From Gordionus sp. m RMFG-2023 (taxonomy: Eukaryota; Nematomorpha; Gordioida; Chordodea; Parachordodidae): a DNA stretch of 64,000 nucleotides. This document shows, piece by piece, positions 35,640 to 49,030 of the stretch (position 1 is its first letter; each line of letters opens with the position of its first letter). Both the position numbers and the translations under genes were made by a program. Under the pieces are notes generated by a model. That model saw only the letters and a program-made list of their open reading frames with translations, had not been told where the DNA came from and did not search any database. The stretch lies in contig NC_088779.1 in the NCBI RefSeq assembly GCF_954871325.1, forward strand, positions 2,978,846-3,042,845, written 5' to 3'.

Positions 35640-36115
35640 GATTTTTTAAGCTCCTCTATCGTATGTTTTTGTTTAACTTTGCATCGAACCTAAAGCTCAG
35701 AAAAAGAAGAATAATAGACCTGTCACAACTCATGAATGTGAAGATTATTATTATTTTTCTTCTTTCTTTCTATTAGATTTTTTTAAATGTTGGAATACAA
35801 TATTAACTTGTCTATCATATGTTTTACTTAATTTGGATAGGGTGTAAAACTCAGAAATAAAAAAAGTATAGACCTGTCACAACTCAGGAATGTGGAGATT
35901 ATTATTTTTCTTCTTTCTTTCTTTCGATTTTTTTTTAAATGTTGGTATATACAATATTAACTTGTCTATCATATGTCTAATTTAATTTGCATCGGGTCTA
36001 AATCTTAGAAAAAAGGAGAATAAACCTGTCACAACTCAGGAATGTGAAGATTATTACTATTTCTCTTCTTTCTTTCTATTCGACTTTTTTAAAATGTTGG
36101 TATAATACAATATTA
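35640..36115. repeat. Tandem repeat, unit about 153 bp, three copies
   Basis: TGTCACAACTCA.GAATGTG occurs at 35721, 35875 and 36027. Each copy also holds CTTCTTTCTTTCT, AAATGTTGG.ATA and TTAACTTGTCTATCATATG. Confidence 0.85.
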
Positions 36116-36599
36116 CATTTTTTTTAAAAAACTAAAAAATGGTATGGTAAGGGTATTAATAAATGTCTTTAGGGGAGTTTTACGATATCATTTTCTTTTA
36201 AAAAATAATTATGGAATAAATTTTATTTTTATAATAAAAAAAACTCATATTTTGTTTAAGATATTATTTACATTTTTTTTTAAATCATTTTTTTTAGGAA
36301 TATTAAATAAAATATAATTTCTACATAATTTCGAAAAAAATTAATTTTCGCACAATTATTCTAGGATCGAAGGTTAACAAATAATTTTGTTATTTATTGA
36401 AATATATGAATTATTAATAATGATCCGGTTGTTATGTTTGTATATAAATATTTTTTTTTAATTTAAAAATAAAAAAAATTTGATCTTCGTATTTTGAATG
36501 AATTCCTCCACGCGTTAGACGCGTTAAGAATTGTGCGAATATTTAGTAATTGTTGGGTGATGTATTTATCATCATGGCAGGGTATTTAGTTATGTTAAA

Positions 36600-38055
36600 T
36601 TACAATCATTGAGCGCGGTGGGAATCGTTGTTTGTTGTGCCGAAATTAGAATTCTTCCAGACTGGGTTAAGGCCGGGAGCAGTTGGCTTTATACCGGTGA
36701 GTTCTTGATTATTCCTCCAGCCATAGGATTCCGACAGTTGCAAAATGTATTTTTATCAGCGGATTATCTCGCAAGTGGAGACAATGGGAACGTGTTAAGG
36801 TTAAATGGCTGTAGCACGGTAGGTATAAAAGGTTATCCGGAATCTTGGTCTTAAATAGAATGTTTGGTATGCTACCAATAACTGGTATCTAGTTTGTTGC
36901 ATAACTGCTGTCTATTCCACTCACGCATATCTCTCGGGTGGGAAATTATTCTTAAGTAAAATATCTTCCTTACTTTTCTCGGTGTAATTCCTGTGCCAAT
37001 ATGCCTTATGTTTCCATTCCTCGCAGATCTCTTGATCCTTCAAATCTTCGAAGCATTCACTTATCAAATAATCCTTCGGGGTCGAATTTAAATCTTACGT
37101 GACTCATGACTGCCGTAAATTTTTTCCGAGCCGAGTTGTGGTTGGGCCATTTTGACAGGGTATTGTAAAATCACTTTTCGACATACACTTTTGTGCCCTT
37201 ATCGCCAATCAGTGTCATAATTGTTAATTCCTTGATGGCGTAGAGTTCCACTCGACGAGCGTCTAGATTGATAAAAAATTTTCGTAAGCGAGAATGTAAT
37301 CCAGCGATTGCTGATCTCTTTGATCGAGTGGATATCGGCTAAATCTGTGTTTTCGATACTGAATGTCAGGATCATTTCCTTTTCTAGCTCATTGCCCTTA
37401 CAATATTATTTGAAGATCTATCCGGGGTTCCTGTGAAATAACTCTGATTCTTATTTTTCGGGTATCGTCGAAGTCCTGAAGATTCATATACTTGTCGATC
37501 TCGGTGACCTCGTTAGTTAAGCTGTATTTCCTGGCTATGCGCTTTTTCTGTACACTTTCTTGGGTGGGCACTGTTGGCTCCAGTTTTTTTGGCCCCGTTT
37601 CTTCGTAAAACTCATCCTTTTCATAATCCGCAAAGTTGTCATTGTCCGAGATATTTTGTTTATTGGATCGTATAGCAAGTCGATGTCAATTTCAACTTTT
37701 TGGCTGTTTCTTCCGACTTTAGAAACCCGTTTAGAACTTTTTCTTCATCTTTTGAGTCAACTTCTACTTCGTCCAAAATCTCCATTCCCCGTATCATCAT
37801 GATTTTTTATTGATTTTAGAAACCTTACTTGTATTTTGGAAGAAACATTTTTGATGTTATGTAAAGTCGGCTTAGGGCTTTCTTGTTCTGGGAGGAACAG
37901 GACTGATTTCTGACATTCGTCGTTTAAGTGAACTAATGTTGGATTCTCTACCATAGTGACATGCTTGGTAAAATAATCGAAACTTCCCTTGACGAGATTA
38001 TTAACGACATGTATTTGATCGACGTTGTCATCGTCATAATTCCTTGCTACCAATA
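36600..38055 (-). pseudogene. Decayed intronless coding block, family uncertain
   Basis: This stretch is visibly richer in G+C than its surroundings and reads as protein on the minus strand in successive pieces: VARNYDDDNVDQIHVVNN, DNDNFADYEKDEFYEETG, YSLTNEVTEIDKYMNLQDFD, DLADIHSIKEISN and WPNHNSARKKFTAVMSHVRF. The last part recalls a BACK domain of BTB-kelch proteins (an acidic W....R......HVRF pattern), but I would not assign it on that alone. The pieces lie in different frames with several breaks and no splice-site pattern, suggesting a processed pseudogene or a decayed single-exon gene. Confidence 0.5.
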
Positions 38056-38626
38056 TGGATAGATGGCCAGAAACTTTGGTTTAATGTTTCGATTTGTATT
38101 TTTTTGGTTTTTCGAATTTGTTTATATAGTGAAAGGTGTCATTTTCTTAACAGAATGTTTGACATCTCTTTTTGAGCCTTTTTTGCTTAGAGGGCTTTGT
38201 TTTTTATCGTTGACCTTTTAACTATGATGGAATATTTAATATTCGCGTTTATGGGAGGGGGTAAAACCATTTTTGGATTAGGAAACATAATAAATAAAGT
38301 TTTTATTTTCGTCGGGGAATAATGAATCATATGTTTCGCTATCGGTTAAGAATGATGACTGATCTAATCTTGAATCCGATTTTGGAGAAGAAAATATATT
38401 TTCATAGTAGTAGATAGACATTCATTGATTGTAGATTTCTTTGAACATGTAAAACTTCTAGATTATATCTCTTAGTTACCTCACTTTATCACCTTCTAAT
38501 CACCTTGGCAGTTATCGCTGAAGATTTCCCTCTTAGTTTTATCAATATTCTCAACCATTAATCTCGGATTCCAATGGAGATAAATGTTTTCATGCTTCCA
38601 AATCTTGTGATAGGTCTATATTTGAA

Positions 38627-38960
38627 TTAGAGGTCTGCAGGACGGGCCAGCCCCACCAATGTTTAAAAATTATTTTGAGGCTAATTTGGCTCTTTAATCA
38701 TTTATTTTAATTTATTTTTTGATTTAAGTAGATATAATATGCAATATTATGAAATAAAACTATTATTTTTAATAAATAGAAGTCTCTTCTGCTCATTTCC
38801 CCTCACAAATATTAAAAATATACACGCTACGCCTGCCCATTACTTAAAAAATGTTTTTTAAGACCGCCATCCGCCTAATGTTAAATATTTTAGAAACTCG
38901 ACCAAGCTTATCCGAAGTATGGGCGGGCTCAAACCCTGCTCAGTGCAGGTCTATACTTCG
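38627..38960. repeat. R3 repeat
   Basis: AGAGGTCTGCAGGACGGGCC at one end and TGCTCAGTGCAGGTCTATA at the other, with CGCTACGCCTGCCC and GGGCGGGCTC between. Confidence 0.5.
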
Positions 38961-39717
38961 AATCTGCCGAAACTTATGGAACTTCTTACTCTCTGCCTTC
39001 AAAGTTCCTGACAAATTTCGTAAGCTCCTTTTATCCAAATAAGTCAAGTAACTCCCATTGTACCCTCATCTAATAAACCTAAGTTTCTCACTTTCAAGCT
39101 AAAACCAGTCTTTTACGAGAAGATAAAAAAAATTCATCAAAAAGAGGATGCACAAGTCTAATAAGCATAATGAAAAGCCAGAAAGGGCATTTTGCCCTAC
39201 TAGAAGGATATCTCCCTTCAGTGTAATGTTGAGTTTGAATAGATTGAGCTAGAACTGATTGTAAATATTATAATAGTTTTATTAGTACATATATATATAT
39301 ATATATGTATGTAATCCTAATTTGAAATGGACAAACTATTATAGAAGAGATTCGCGAAATTGAGAAAATGAGGTATGTTTAATACATCGATCTAAATAGA
39401 AAAAAAAAATTATATACCTATTTTTCAAATGACCAATAAAATAAAAATTTACCTAGAAAATGAACGGAATGGGAAGAGAAAAGAAGGAAGGAATAAAGGA
39501 ATATTGAATATAGGGCTTTGAAAAAACTTGGTTCACCATTTTTTTATTCTGGAACACCGGGGTAAGTAAGGACCGAATAACGTCACTCAAAAGTTTAACC
39601 CTACTCATTTGCCCTTCTCCCATCCCCTTGAACATACTCTAATTTAAACCCTATGAATACTTCTTTTTTAAAGAAATAAATAAATAGGGCTCCTCTAACC
39701 ATTATAAATAAATATTG

Positions 39718-42700
39718 ATGTACGGTTACGCCAAACACGTCAATAACGGAAACTTTCCCAAGATTAAGAGCAGAGAAGTTGCCTGCGATTATCGGGTATC
39801 TACTAACGGTTACCCAATGTACAAAAATAATACGCTGAACCCGAAGTTGCACAACAAGCAGCAGGAAAGAAATCTCAAGGTGGAATATTACGAGAGGGAG
39901 GATGATGATAGCGACGTATATTAGTATAAAAAATTACGTTAATAATTTCAGCGAATAGTCAGCTGATCCCCCCCCCTCCCCCTACCCAAAAAATTCTATA
40001 CACCCTTATTTTTAAAATAATTAATGTACAAATGAAAGATGGCGAACAACATTAATCTTTGCACCCCCCCCCCTTTACTCCCTCCGGTTAATAATTTAGA
40101 ATCCATAATCACGTGTTTCACTCCTAATTGTTGAAAAAATATTTGCAACTTAAATTTAACAAATTATGGGAAAATTTTTTTTTAGCCAATCAAAAACATG
40201 AAAGGTTTTGAATGATTGCCCCATATTTATAAATTTGATGATTCTTTTCATCTTTTTACAGATAATTTGTCGCGGCTTATCTTGACAACTTGTGTTGTTA
40301 AACTGCTAGATTTTTTAAAAAACGACAAACCCAATATTTTAGCCCAAAAAATATTACCCAAGCCCGGATATTTTGATCATAGGTGGAAGAAGGGAATTGG
40401 GCATTCTCTTAGCCAAATCTCGAGCCATGATGCATAATAGTATTTTGGCTTGAAATCCCAATAAAAATTAGACTAAACCGAACCGTTTAACATCCACTAA
40501 TTCCAACTAGCCTTTTCTATAATATAATTATTTATTATTATTATTATTATGCTATATGATCACGATAGATAAATTATATTTAAAATTATAGAAATATCTT
40601 AAAATATCAAATCTCCTTTTGAACTTGTTTTTTCGAGTTATATAGTTATATATATATATATATATATATTCAATTTATATTATACAATTTAAACAAAGCA
40701 AGATTACTACTATGATCAAGGCAACAAATGTATGGAAGAGATCGAAATGAAGGGCGGAGTTCATCGCCGATATGTGCCTAACCCTCTCATGGGTAGACCT
40801 AAAGCGGCAAAACTACCCGATAAATACAGTTTAAGTATAAGATTTAATAGTAACCTATGAAGGAGGAGTTTTTACTAGGTGGGGCTAAAACGCAAGATCA
40901 CCGTTGAAATTGAAAGGGTGGTAGATATTTGTGAAGACAGAGGGGTGGGTGGGAGTATGGAGTAGTTTTCTTGGATTCTCTTATTCTGTTAATTTTAAAA
41001 TTTTAATTTGGTAGGAGGAGGGAGGGGTGTGATATAATTTTCAAGGGTTTGGCTTTAGGGAGCTAGGGTCAGGCCTGTAAGATGTTTTTGTTAGAAGGGA
41101 TTATTATATGAATTCAACCAATTAGTTTTCTTTTATTACTTCTATAATTGTTAGAAAAAGGCATAATATTAACAATAGTAAAACCTGTCTAATTTAGTTA
41201 CTGCTGGAACTAAGAATCTTGCCCAATTTTATATACAGCTGCCCAATTTATCAAGACTTTTTTTTAACATTTCTAATAGTATATTTAAATAAGAACGAAT
41301 CGGGAATCAAAAATTTTGGTCAGATTAGGAAATTCCCAGAATTTTCGAGAGCCCAAATTAGACATTACCCCGTTTATTTTTGAATTCCGATAAAATGTAT
41401 TATATAAATTATTATAATCTGTTACCTAAAGAAATATTTTTTAAAATAAAAATGTGAAAATTAATTACTATAAATTTACAATATAAAGTTGTAAAGTATT
41501 AAATCATGGTTTTGAAAGTTTCCCCCTTTTAAATTTTTTTGAAAAAAAGAAAAATTAAGTGATAAACTATAAAGAGTATTATTTGATAAAATTTGTATAA
41601 AATTAGTGTAGTTAAAAGGCTCCTAACTCTATACTTTATCCAGAAAAATATTATTGCAATGCCTAAAGATTATGACTCATACATAGCACACAGGATTGAA
41701 CATCTATTGGCGAAATCTTGACGAGTAGGCAATATTTTCCTGGCTACGATGTTGTGTTAGCCGTTTTTAAGAATCGACTTCAATCGAGTCATTTAATAAA
41801 ATCACTTAAAATATAATAAAGTAGCATTTAGGGGTGTCTCCTGGTTCGACCTATTGCTAGACAAACAGCTTGTTTAGACTAGCTATTAAACACTTGGACT
41901 ATACAGTCTAAAAAAAATTTTAAAAATGAAAAAGAAAAACAATAAAGAAAACAAAAAAAAAAGAGAATACAAATCATAACGAATGCCGCCCAATACTTAA
42001 GACCGAACCAAAAGAGAGTGTACCATTAAAATATAGAAAAATAGGTCGAATCACCCATTATACTTCTAGCAATGATGAGAGTGAGAAATACCTAGAAAAA
42101 ATATTCTGAAATTGGATCTACTTAGTAAAAATGTAGATAGTATTTTTAAACAGCTCGATTTAAGCGCCGATTTAAAAAAAACGGTTAATTTCAATATTTT
42201 ATCCCCAAAAAAAACAGAAACCGTTACAACAAGCCTGAAGATTTTACTCATAGATGGGCACAAAACTATTAGAAAAATTCTGAGGCTTGAGTAAAACCTT
42301 TCTGGTTAAAATGTTGAGTTTAGCCCATTTTAAAATATCGGTCTCAAATCGTGTCGTTTAACAGAAGTAAAAGAGTTCATATTTTAAAAAATTAAAAAAT
42401 TGATATTAAATCCAAAAGAAAAACTAGTTTAGGAAAGTTTCTAAAAGTTCTGATTTCTACCTCTAAAGAATTTTGTAAAAAATGTTTGTATATTTACTGT
42501 TCATTTAAATTATAAAAAAAATTTTTTTTTTAAGAAATGGAAATTTTTTACCAAAAATATATCGCTCATTTTAGCCGAGAAGTAGCCTGATCCTTACGTC
42601 AATCTTAGGATTACAGCCACTCTAAATCATTAAAAGTGGTAGCCTTTTAGTAGCCTAATATAACTAAGAATTTTGAAGTTTAAATTAACAATATTTTTGA

Positions 42701-45700
42701 TTCCCTCTTCGATTTACACATTGTATATACACTTAGTTTTTAAAAAAAAAGAAAAAGATTATTTATTTTTCATAATGAAGAATGCCCTTACTGCAATCTC
42801 AACATAAAACGGGGCAAGTTAGAGATCCATATAGAAGTTTGCTCAGAAAAATCCCGGCTAGAGAAATACGGTCATTATCAACATCAAAATGATAACAAGG
42901 ATCATAATTTAGCCAGAAAAATGGTATATACATTATATATATATATACACATTACTATTAATGTTATATAATCACAATATCAGGAAAAAAAAACTTATAC
43001 GTTCTTAGATCAGGGGAAGGGCTAGCGACTTTATCTAAGCATTCTTTTTAAGAAAAAAATCAATCATTTTATATAACGAAGGCGAGATAAATTCGAGCTA
43101 TTAAATATATTTTTGTACAAAAAAAAATGTGAGTTATATAAATGCTTTAAAGATTTTAATATATACCCTTAACCTGAACTCTTATATGCCCTACAGCTAT
43201 TACAATGTACAATATTAACCTATCTAATTTGGGAACCGCTATAACTAGCGTTGTTAAACGGCTAACCCAATATTATAGCGGTAAATATTACGCGGGTCTG
43301 GAGATTTTGTTCGTAGATGGAAGAAAAGTTTGGAACATCTGTTAACGAAATCCCAAAACTTGCATAACATTTTTTGGCTAAAATATCGGATTAGCCTCTA
43401 AAGTAAACTTTATTGTGTGTATATTCATAGATTCTACATAAGGAAAATATATGATATCGCTCTCAATCATAAAAACATATGTTTATCATCATAATATAAT
43501 CGATATAAAAATAAAATGTATGAATTATGATAATATTCTTATATAGCATTTATCACTGAAAGTTTAACAACACCAGCTGGAACCAAAAGTTTTTGCCCAA
43601 CTTAGATAGTCGTCAAATTTATCGAGGCATTTTCTAACGCACAACAGTTATTAACATGAATTTGATTGGCACTCAAAATTTTGGTCAAATAAAATAGTTT
43701 TGACTGAATTTACCGAGAGCCCAAATAAGACAAATTTTAAATGTATCCACATATTCAACTGGAAAGAAAAAAAAATGCCAATCATATCCTTTCAAAAAAA
43801 TAATAAATTAATAAAATAAACGATTATTTAAAAGATTTTTCCATTTTATAATTAAACCATAAATATACATTTCTATCCTTAATTACACGATAGGAAAAAT
43901 TAAAATTATCGAAAGAAAATGGTCCGAAAAAAGTGATCCGTTTACCGCCAATCAAAAACGAGAGCAGCCCGTCAAACGGTAGCGAAACTTCTGACGAAGG
44001 TTTGGCTAATAATTTTATACAGATTAAGACTAATATAAGTGTTATAGATCTAAAATAAATTTTTAAATTATTATCAAAGAAGCCGAAGACTCTCGAATCA
44101 ACGAATATCAACTGGAGGTCGAAGACGGGATCATGAAATTCCCCGAAAATTATAAGGCCAAGTTTTCTTTCCATATTTTTTTAGAGGAAGAAAAGAAATA
44201 TCCCCTACCCCCAATTTCCAAAATAATATTTCTGCCACCCCTTCTCTAAACCCAAATTTTTACAAATTCATTATTTATATATTTTCAGGAATATAGAGAT
44301 CAAAACTCGCTATTACGATCCTTGTACTAACCGAAATAATCACCTGATGCACATCCAGCAGAACACTATTTGGCTTAAGAACGTGAGGGATACCCTGGCA
44401 ACAGCTGGTTACGTTGGCATGGTTAATTTATTTTATTTCTTATATTCTTTTCTCTATTTATTTTATTTTCCCCCTTTCTTTTAACTTTTTCATTCTATAT
44501 TTTGTAATTCTTTTTCTTTTCTTTTCTTTTCTTTTTTTAGCATAAAGCTAAGAACGCTCCGGTGATTAAAAAGAAATTTTACATATCTTCTACCGACTCT
44601 GACAGGGAAAATGAAATGGACATGGATTTGTATTCGATACCCAGAATGAATAATCAATCATACGATAGAAAGTCTAGTAAAATGTAATTAATTTAGCATC
44701 CGACTTAAATGTTTCTTAATTCTGAATACTTCCTTCCCTCCGTCCATCCTTCCCTCCTTCCTACTATTCAGAAAAGCGCATATCATATCTTTTTTGGTTT
44801 TTTTAAAAAAAAGTATATGATAGATTTTTAAAAAGTTTTTTAACGTCCAAATTCGACCCGACAGCTCGTGCAGTTCTCTGATATTAATGATGGCATACCA
44901 AGAAAACGCGAAGATAATCTCTATATTCTTTTGAAAAATAAAGATCAGAATTTTATAATTAATTTATCTTTTTTTCAGATTTAACAAGGGGAGGGGGGGG
45001 ATTTCGTTAAAAAATAAATAGCAGTTTATTGTTTAGGGTTCGGTTGTTAACCTTTTAAAAACCTGTTTGAACTTTTTGGTATTACATACACTTTTTAAAA
45101 ATTATTTCATAGAGAACCGCATTTAAATAAAAAAAAATAGCCATATGCAATTAAAATATTTTTTAGATTCTACTTTGGCAGTTCATATCTATAAAGAGAA
45201 TGAATAAGTCATATGGCGGAGAACATTTATAATTGCTATAAAAAAATACACTGTCTCAAAAAAAATATCCGTCCGAAAAATAGTTATTGACAGCTTTTCA
45301 ATCAAAATTGCTCATCGATAATCTTAAAAAAAAAGAGTTTAAATATCAAGGTTCAAAAGTGTTGGGTCTAATTCAGGGTTAGATTTAGTTTCTAAATAAT
45401 AATGATCAGAACTGGGATCCCTGGATAATTACTCCTGTCTCCTCCCTCATTGGTGAAGAATCTTAAAATTCTCTTTTTTTAAAAAAAAATAAATAAATAA
45501 AAAGATATAAGAACACTATTAAGATTCCCAGATCGCGGATGCTGAGAAATATACCGCCGCTAGAGGGCCAAAAACTTATGATCAAACCTGCGAATGCTAT
45601 TTATGAAAGTGTTGGTAAAAGGGTGGAAAGAGGCGACCCCCCTCCTCCGCTAAGACCAAAAAACCAACACAATAAAATGAACGAATTGGAAAAGGTCTGC

Positions 45701-45796
45701 AACAAAATGCAAGCCAAGAAGTGCAGATATTGCAATAACTTCTATCCTTCGCCCACTGTTAAATTCTGTGCCGAGTGTGGAACAAAGAAAGATTGA
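39718..45796 (+). CDS. C2HC-finger and zinc-ribbon protein, spliced, unrecognised
   Basis: Eight exons with consistent phases: 39718-39915, 40699-40834, 42781-42923, 43894-43999, 44080-44161, 44289-44421, 44541-44671, 45532-45796, about 397 residues. The ATG at 39718 is the first in frame, and no acceptor precedes it. Exon 2 carries RRYVPNPLMGRPKAAKLPDK. Exon 3 encodes a C2HC finger, CPYCNLNI.....EIHIEVC, like the ZC2HC1/zf-C2HC_2 class. Exons 4-5 are acidic and serine-rich. Exon 6 has NTIWLKNVRDTLATAGYVGM. The last exon ends in a zinc ribbon, CRYCNNFY...KFCAECGTK. No signal peptide or membrane segment is seen. The exon 7 donor (GTCTAG) is weak; if it is skipped, translation would stop at 44685-44687 before the zinc ribbon. 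Function unknown; the two zinc modules suggest a nuclear or centrosomal adaptor, which is inference. Confidence 0.72.
40285..40500. repeat. R1 foldback MITE copy
   Basis: TGTGTTGTTAAACTGCTAG start and CCGTTTAACATCCACTAA end, in intron 1 of the zinc protein gene. Confidence 0.6.
41605..41812. repeat. R1 foldback MITE copy
   Basis: GTGTAGTTAAAAGGCTCC start; internal CAGAAAAATATTATTGC and GGCAATATTTTCCTGGCTAC; end TCGAGTCATTTAATAAA. Intron 2 of the zinc protein gene. Confidence 0.6.
42135..42370. repeat. R1 foldback MITE copy
   Basis: TTTTTAAACAGCTCGATTTA start and TCGTGTCGTTTAACAGAAG end with the usual interior. Its short open frames on both strands are shadows of the repeat. Confidence 0.6.
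43250..43395. repeat. R1 foldback MITE, truncated
   Basis: AGCGTTGTTAAACGGCTAAC start, GGTAAATATTACGCGGG interior; the right inverted end is missing. Confidence 0.55.
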
Positions 45797-45842
45797 AAAG
45801 AATTCAATCATTTCTTCTATTTTTTTTTTAAATGAAAATGAA

Positions 45843-45848
45843 AATAAA
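45843..45848 (+). terminator. Polyadenylation signal AATAAA
   Basis: AATAAA about 47 nt after the stop of the zinc protein gene (45796), a fitting distance. Confidence 0.5.
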
Positions 45849-45849
45849 T

Positions 45850-46800
45850 ATTTTATAATGATTCATTTCAGGTTTATATAAAACATTATTTGTATATCCT
45901 CTAATTTCCCATTTTGTTTATATCATTAGTTTATTTACTTTCCTTCTTTTCTTTCTTTATCCCTATATTCGAAAGCTTCTTTTTATTATTTGTTTTCAAT
46001 TTTTGTAAAGCGATAACGATAATGTATTAAGGATGTAACGTCCGATCAACGACAAAAATAATTGTTTCTTAAAATTGGATTCGCTATATCTTTTTGCTAG
46101 CTTGGATTTATTTTAAATCAGTATAGTTAGAGGTCTTGCAAAGCCCGGGCCATTATCTATTTATTTTTTCCCCCTCCAATGCCAATTAAAAGGTTCTTAT
46201 ATATGTCTCTCTTCTATGGCACAACGATCGTTTCCCATCCCTCACCCTCCTCAAATATGTAAAACTCTTTCATGTTTATTAGGTGCTTAAATTGATTTCG
46301 TATTACTTCTGATTTTCAAATCTTTAGAAATGACTCGAAATTAAATTTATAAATAAAATACTTATCATGCTCAAAAAAAATATCTTATATAATTTTTTAG
46401 TAGGTATATCCATTTTATAAGAAAAATAAATTTGACATTTTTATTTGTTTGAATTCTCATATTCCTTATTTAAAGCTACAGAAAACTTTTAAGCTTTTTC
46501 TAATGGGAAGTTTTTTTAAAAAAAGTAGAGATCAAAAGTGTAGGGATTGTGGTTGTGATAGTATTGATTGAGAAAGGTTGGAACTTAAATGATAGAATTG
46601 TTGATCAAGTTGAAGGAGATTTTTATTTTTAAAAATTGAATAAATATTGCATCCTAATTATTGATATCACAGTAGCTCGTATATAGTCAAAAATTCTTCT
46701 CTTTATAAAGGCAAACTAAATCGTATCTCCTTTTATATGGTAAAATATAGTCTCGGGCAATAAAATATAAACTTTTAAAATCAATTTTGAAACATAATAA
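45850..46800. other. Intergenic, no gene seen
   Basis: AT-rich with an R3 scrap around 46130-46155 (GGTCTTGCAAAGCCCGGGCC). No supported exon. Confidence 0.4.
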
Positions 46801-46916
46801 AATATAGGTTAATGATGGCAATATACAGCGAATCGTGATTTTTACAATTTTTATTTGGTACATACTACCAAATACCAAAATTTATTGAAATGTAATAGGA
46901 TATTTAACATATATTA

Positions 46917-48858
46917 CAGGGGCGTCGCTAGCCTTTACAATCTCAGGGGGCTCAACTAAAAAATTTTAATGGGGGGCTTCGCCCCCATACTTCTTAATTT
47001 GAGATATTTATACATTGAACTTTTTTAAAATTTACTAACTCTAAATAATTATTCTGAATGTCATTTATTATATTTTGCATGCAAAATAAACTAGCATATA
47101 AATCTTTAAAATAATGCAAGACATTTCTAAAAATAATATTTTTTAATACAAAATCTATTTATTACAGTATAAAATATTTTAGATTGTTGGTATAAAAAAT
47201 TTTGCGTCTAAAGAATTATAAATGATAAAAAAGGTTAATTAATTCATATATATGCCTCAATTGATAATGGTTTTTGAAAACTATATAATATAATATTAGC
47301 AACTTACATTGACAAAAGGTCATGAAACTAATATAACTCTATTACCATTTTAGATAGAATGGAATAATAAGAAAAAATTTATAGACCTACCAAATCAACA
47401 ATTCTTGAAGAAGAGAATATAAACGACCAATCCAAATCATAAAACTACTATATGGTGGTTGAGCTTCCTCTTAGATGACATGATGGTAGCTAGATAAGTA
47501 ATCGAGAAAATTATTGTATGATATTTAATTTCTAAAAGATTATCTTATATTTTTAATGATACATAAACGACTAAACAGTTGACCATTATTGCTTATCTAA
47601 AATATGCGATCATATGCTCTTAGCAGCTGTAGTAATAATCTTAAATTACATAGCCACACCAATAATAGATGCTGATTAATTTGCAATCCTAGCCATGACA
47701 CTCACCATGGTAACCCATATCAGAATTTATTCTGTTAGATAAATTGATAAAACAAAAACACTAAAAACCTTTAGAAGAAATTATGCAAATATATTAAAGC
47801 CTTGAGTTATTTAAACGACAAAAATGCCATATTAGAAAGGAAACATTTTGTAACTACAAAATAAGAACCAGAGTGATATCATGAAAGCAAAGATTTTATA
47901 AATTATTGTAGCACCATCTCTAGTTAGTATACTATATCTTAAAATAATAGTTTGTAATAATATTAAAAATGTATTCGTATTAAAAATTTAACTCAAATCT
48001 ATCCGAAGAAGAAGAAAATAGCTTGCTAAAAACACGTAAAAAAGAGAAGAAAAGATATCTAATTTATTACATCCATTGTGGGATGAATAATAATAATACG
48101 CTTAATTTTAATTATATTGTAAATTACTAGATGGCGTTAAATATATGTAAGAAAATGTTACTTATATTTATTATAAAAGCATTTATTAGAAATTAACTGA
48201 AATATAATATATAACTGTCAGATACGTCTGTAAAAGTGGCATTTTACCTAATATTTTATAAAAAATTATATATAATAGAGGATTAAAAACTATATGTCTA
48301 CTTATTTTTATAAATAAATGTCTTATACTTATTTGGATTTGGACCTGGAAAATAATTTTTGAGACATGATAATTAATTTTAAAAATCAATAATATAGTTG
48401 ATTAGTGATTTTAAACTCGGCTAAAATATTATATTAATTTTCAATTAATAAATGATTATATTTATTTAATTAGGGTTATATATAATTTAAATAATAAAAG
48501 TTAATTAAGCTTCAACTGTTAATGCTAAATTAATATTTAGTGAGTGATATTGTTATATTTTTAACATAGAATTTGATTGCAAGCTGACATAGTATAATTT
48601 ATATGTAATAATCTAATCTAATAATTAAAATAGTAATTTAATAAAAATTAAGATAGTCTTATAAATTTTTAGATAAAATTAAATCTATATATTACTCAAT
48701 AGTATAAAATAAATTATTCAGAGGGCAATTAAAAGCATTTATTTTTAGCTCAAGGGTATATTAAGGAGCCATTAAAAAAAATTTTTGCTTCATAGGGCTA
48801 TTCAAACTTTTTAGGGGGCTCGAGCCCCTGCACGCCCCCTCCCCTAGCGACGCCACTT
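46917..48858. mobile_element. hAT-type element with 8-bp target duplication
   Basis: Ends CAGGGGCGTCGCTAGCC and, inverted, AAGTGGCGTCGCTAG, flanked by ATATATTA on both sides (46909-46916 and 48859-48866). Subterminal GGGGGGCTTCGCCCCC and GGGGCTCGAGCCCC palindromes are typical of this type. At 1,942 bp it has no intact transposase frame that I can read; probably non-autonomous or fully decayed. Confidence 0.8.
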
Positions 48859-48929
48859 ATATATTATAAGGAATCACTTGGTCGAATCCGGCCTCATATT
48901 TATCATCCACCAAGGGACGGAACCACCAA

Positions 48930-49030
48930 ATTAGATTAAGAAGAAAAAAAATGATCATTTCTGAAATTCCAACCCATAACCATCGGATTGGCAAGCAACA
49001 CTTTTGCCGACTAGTCCACAGACGCTTTCC
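48930..49030 (-). repeat. tRNA-like segment, second copy
   Basis: On the minus strand: GTGGACTAGTCGGC, then CCAATCCGATGGTTATGG with a mutated T-arm. It matches the segment at 34437-34508 including its flanks. Confidence 0.55.

Noticed and set aside
46687-46878. Small minus-strand open frame overlapping the MITE edge
   Set aside because: No family signature; overlaps the inverted TTAA-type MITE.
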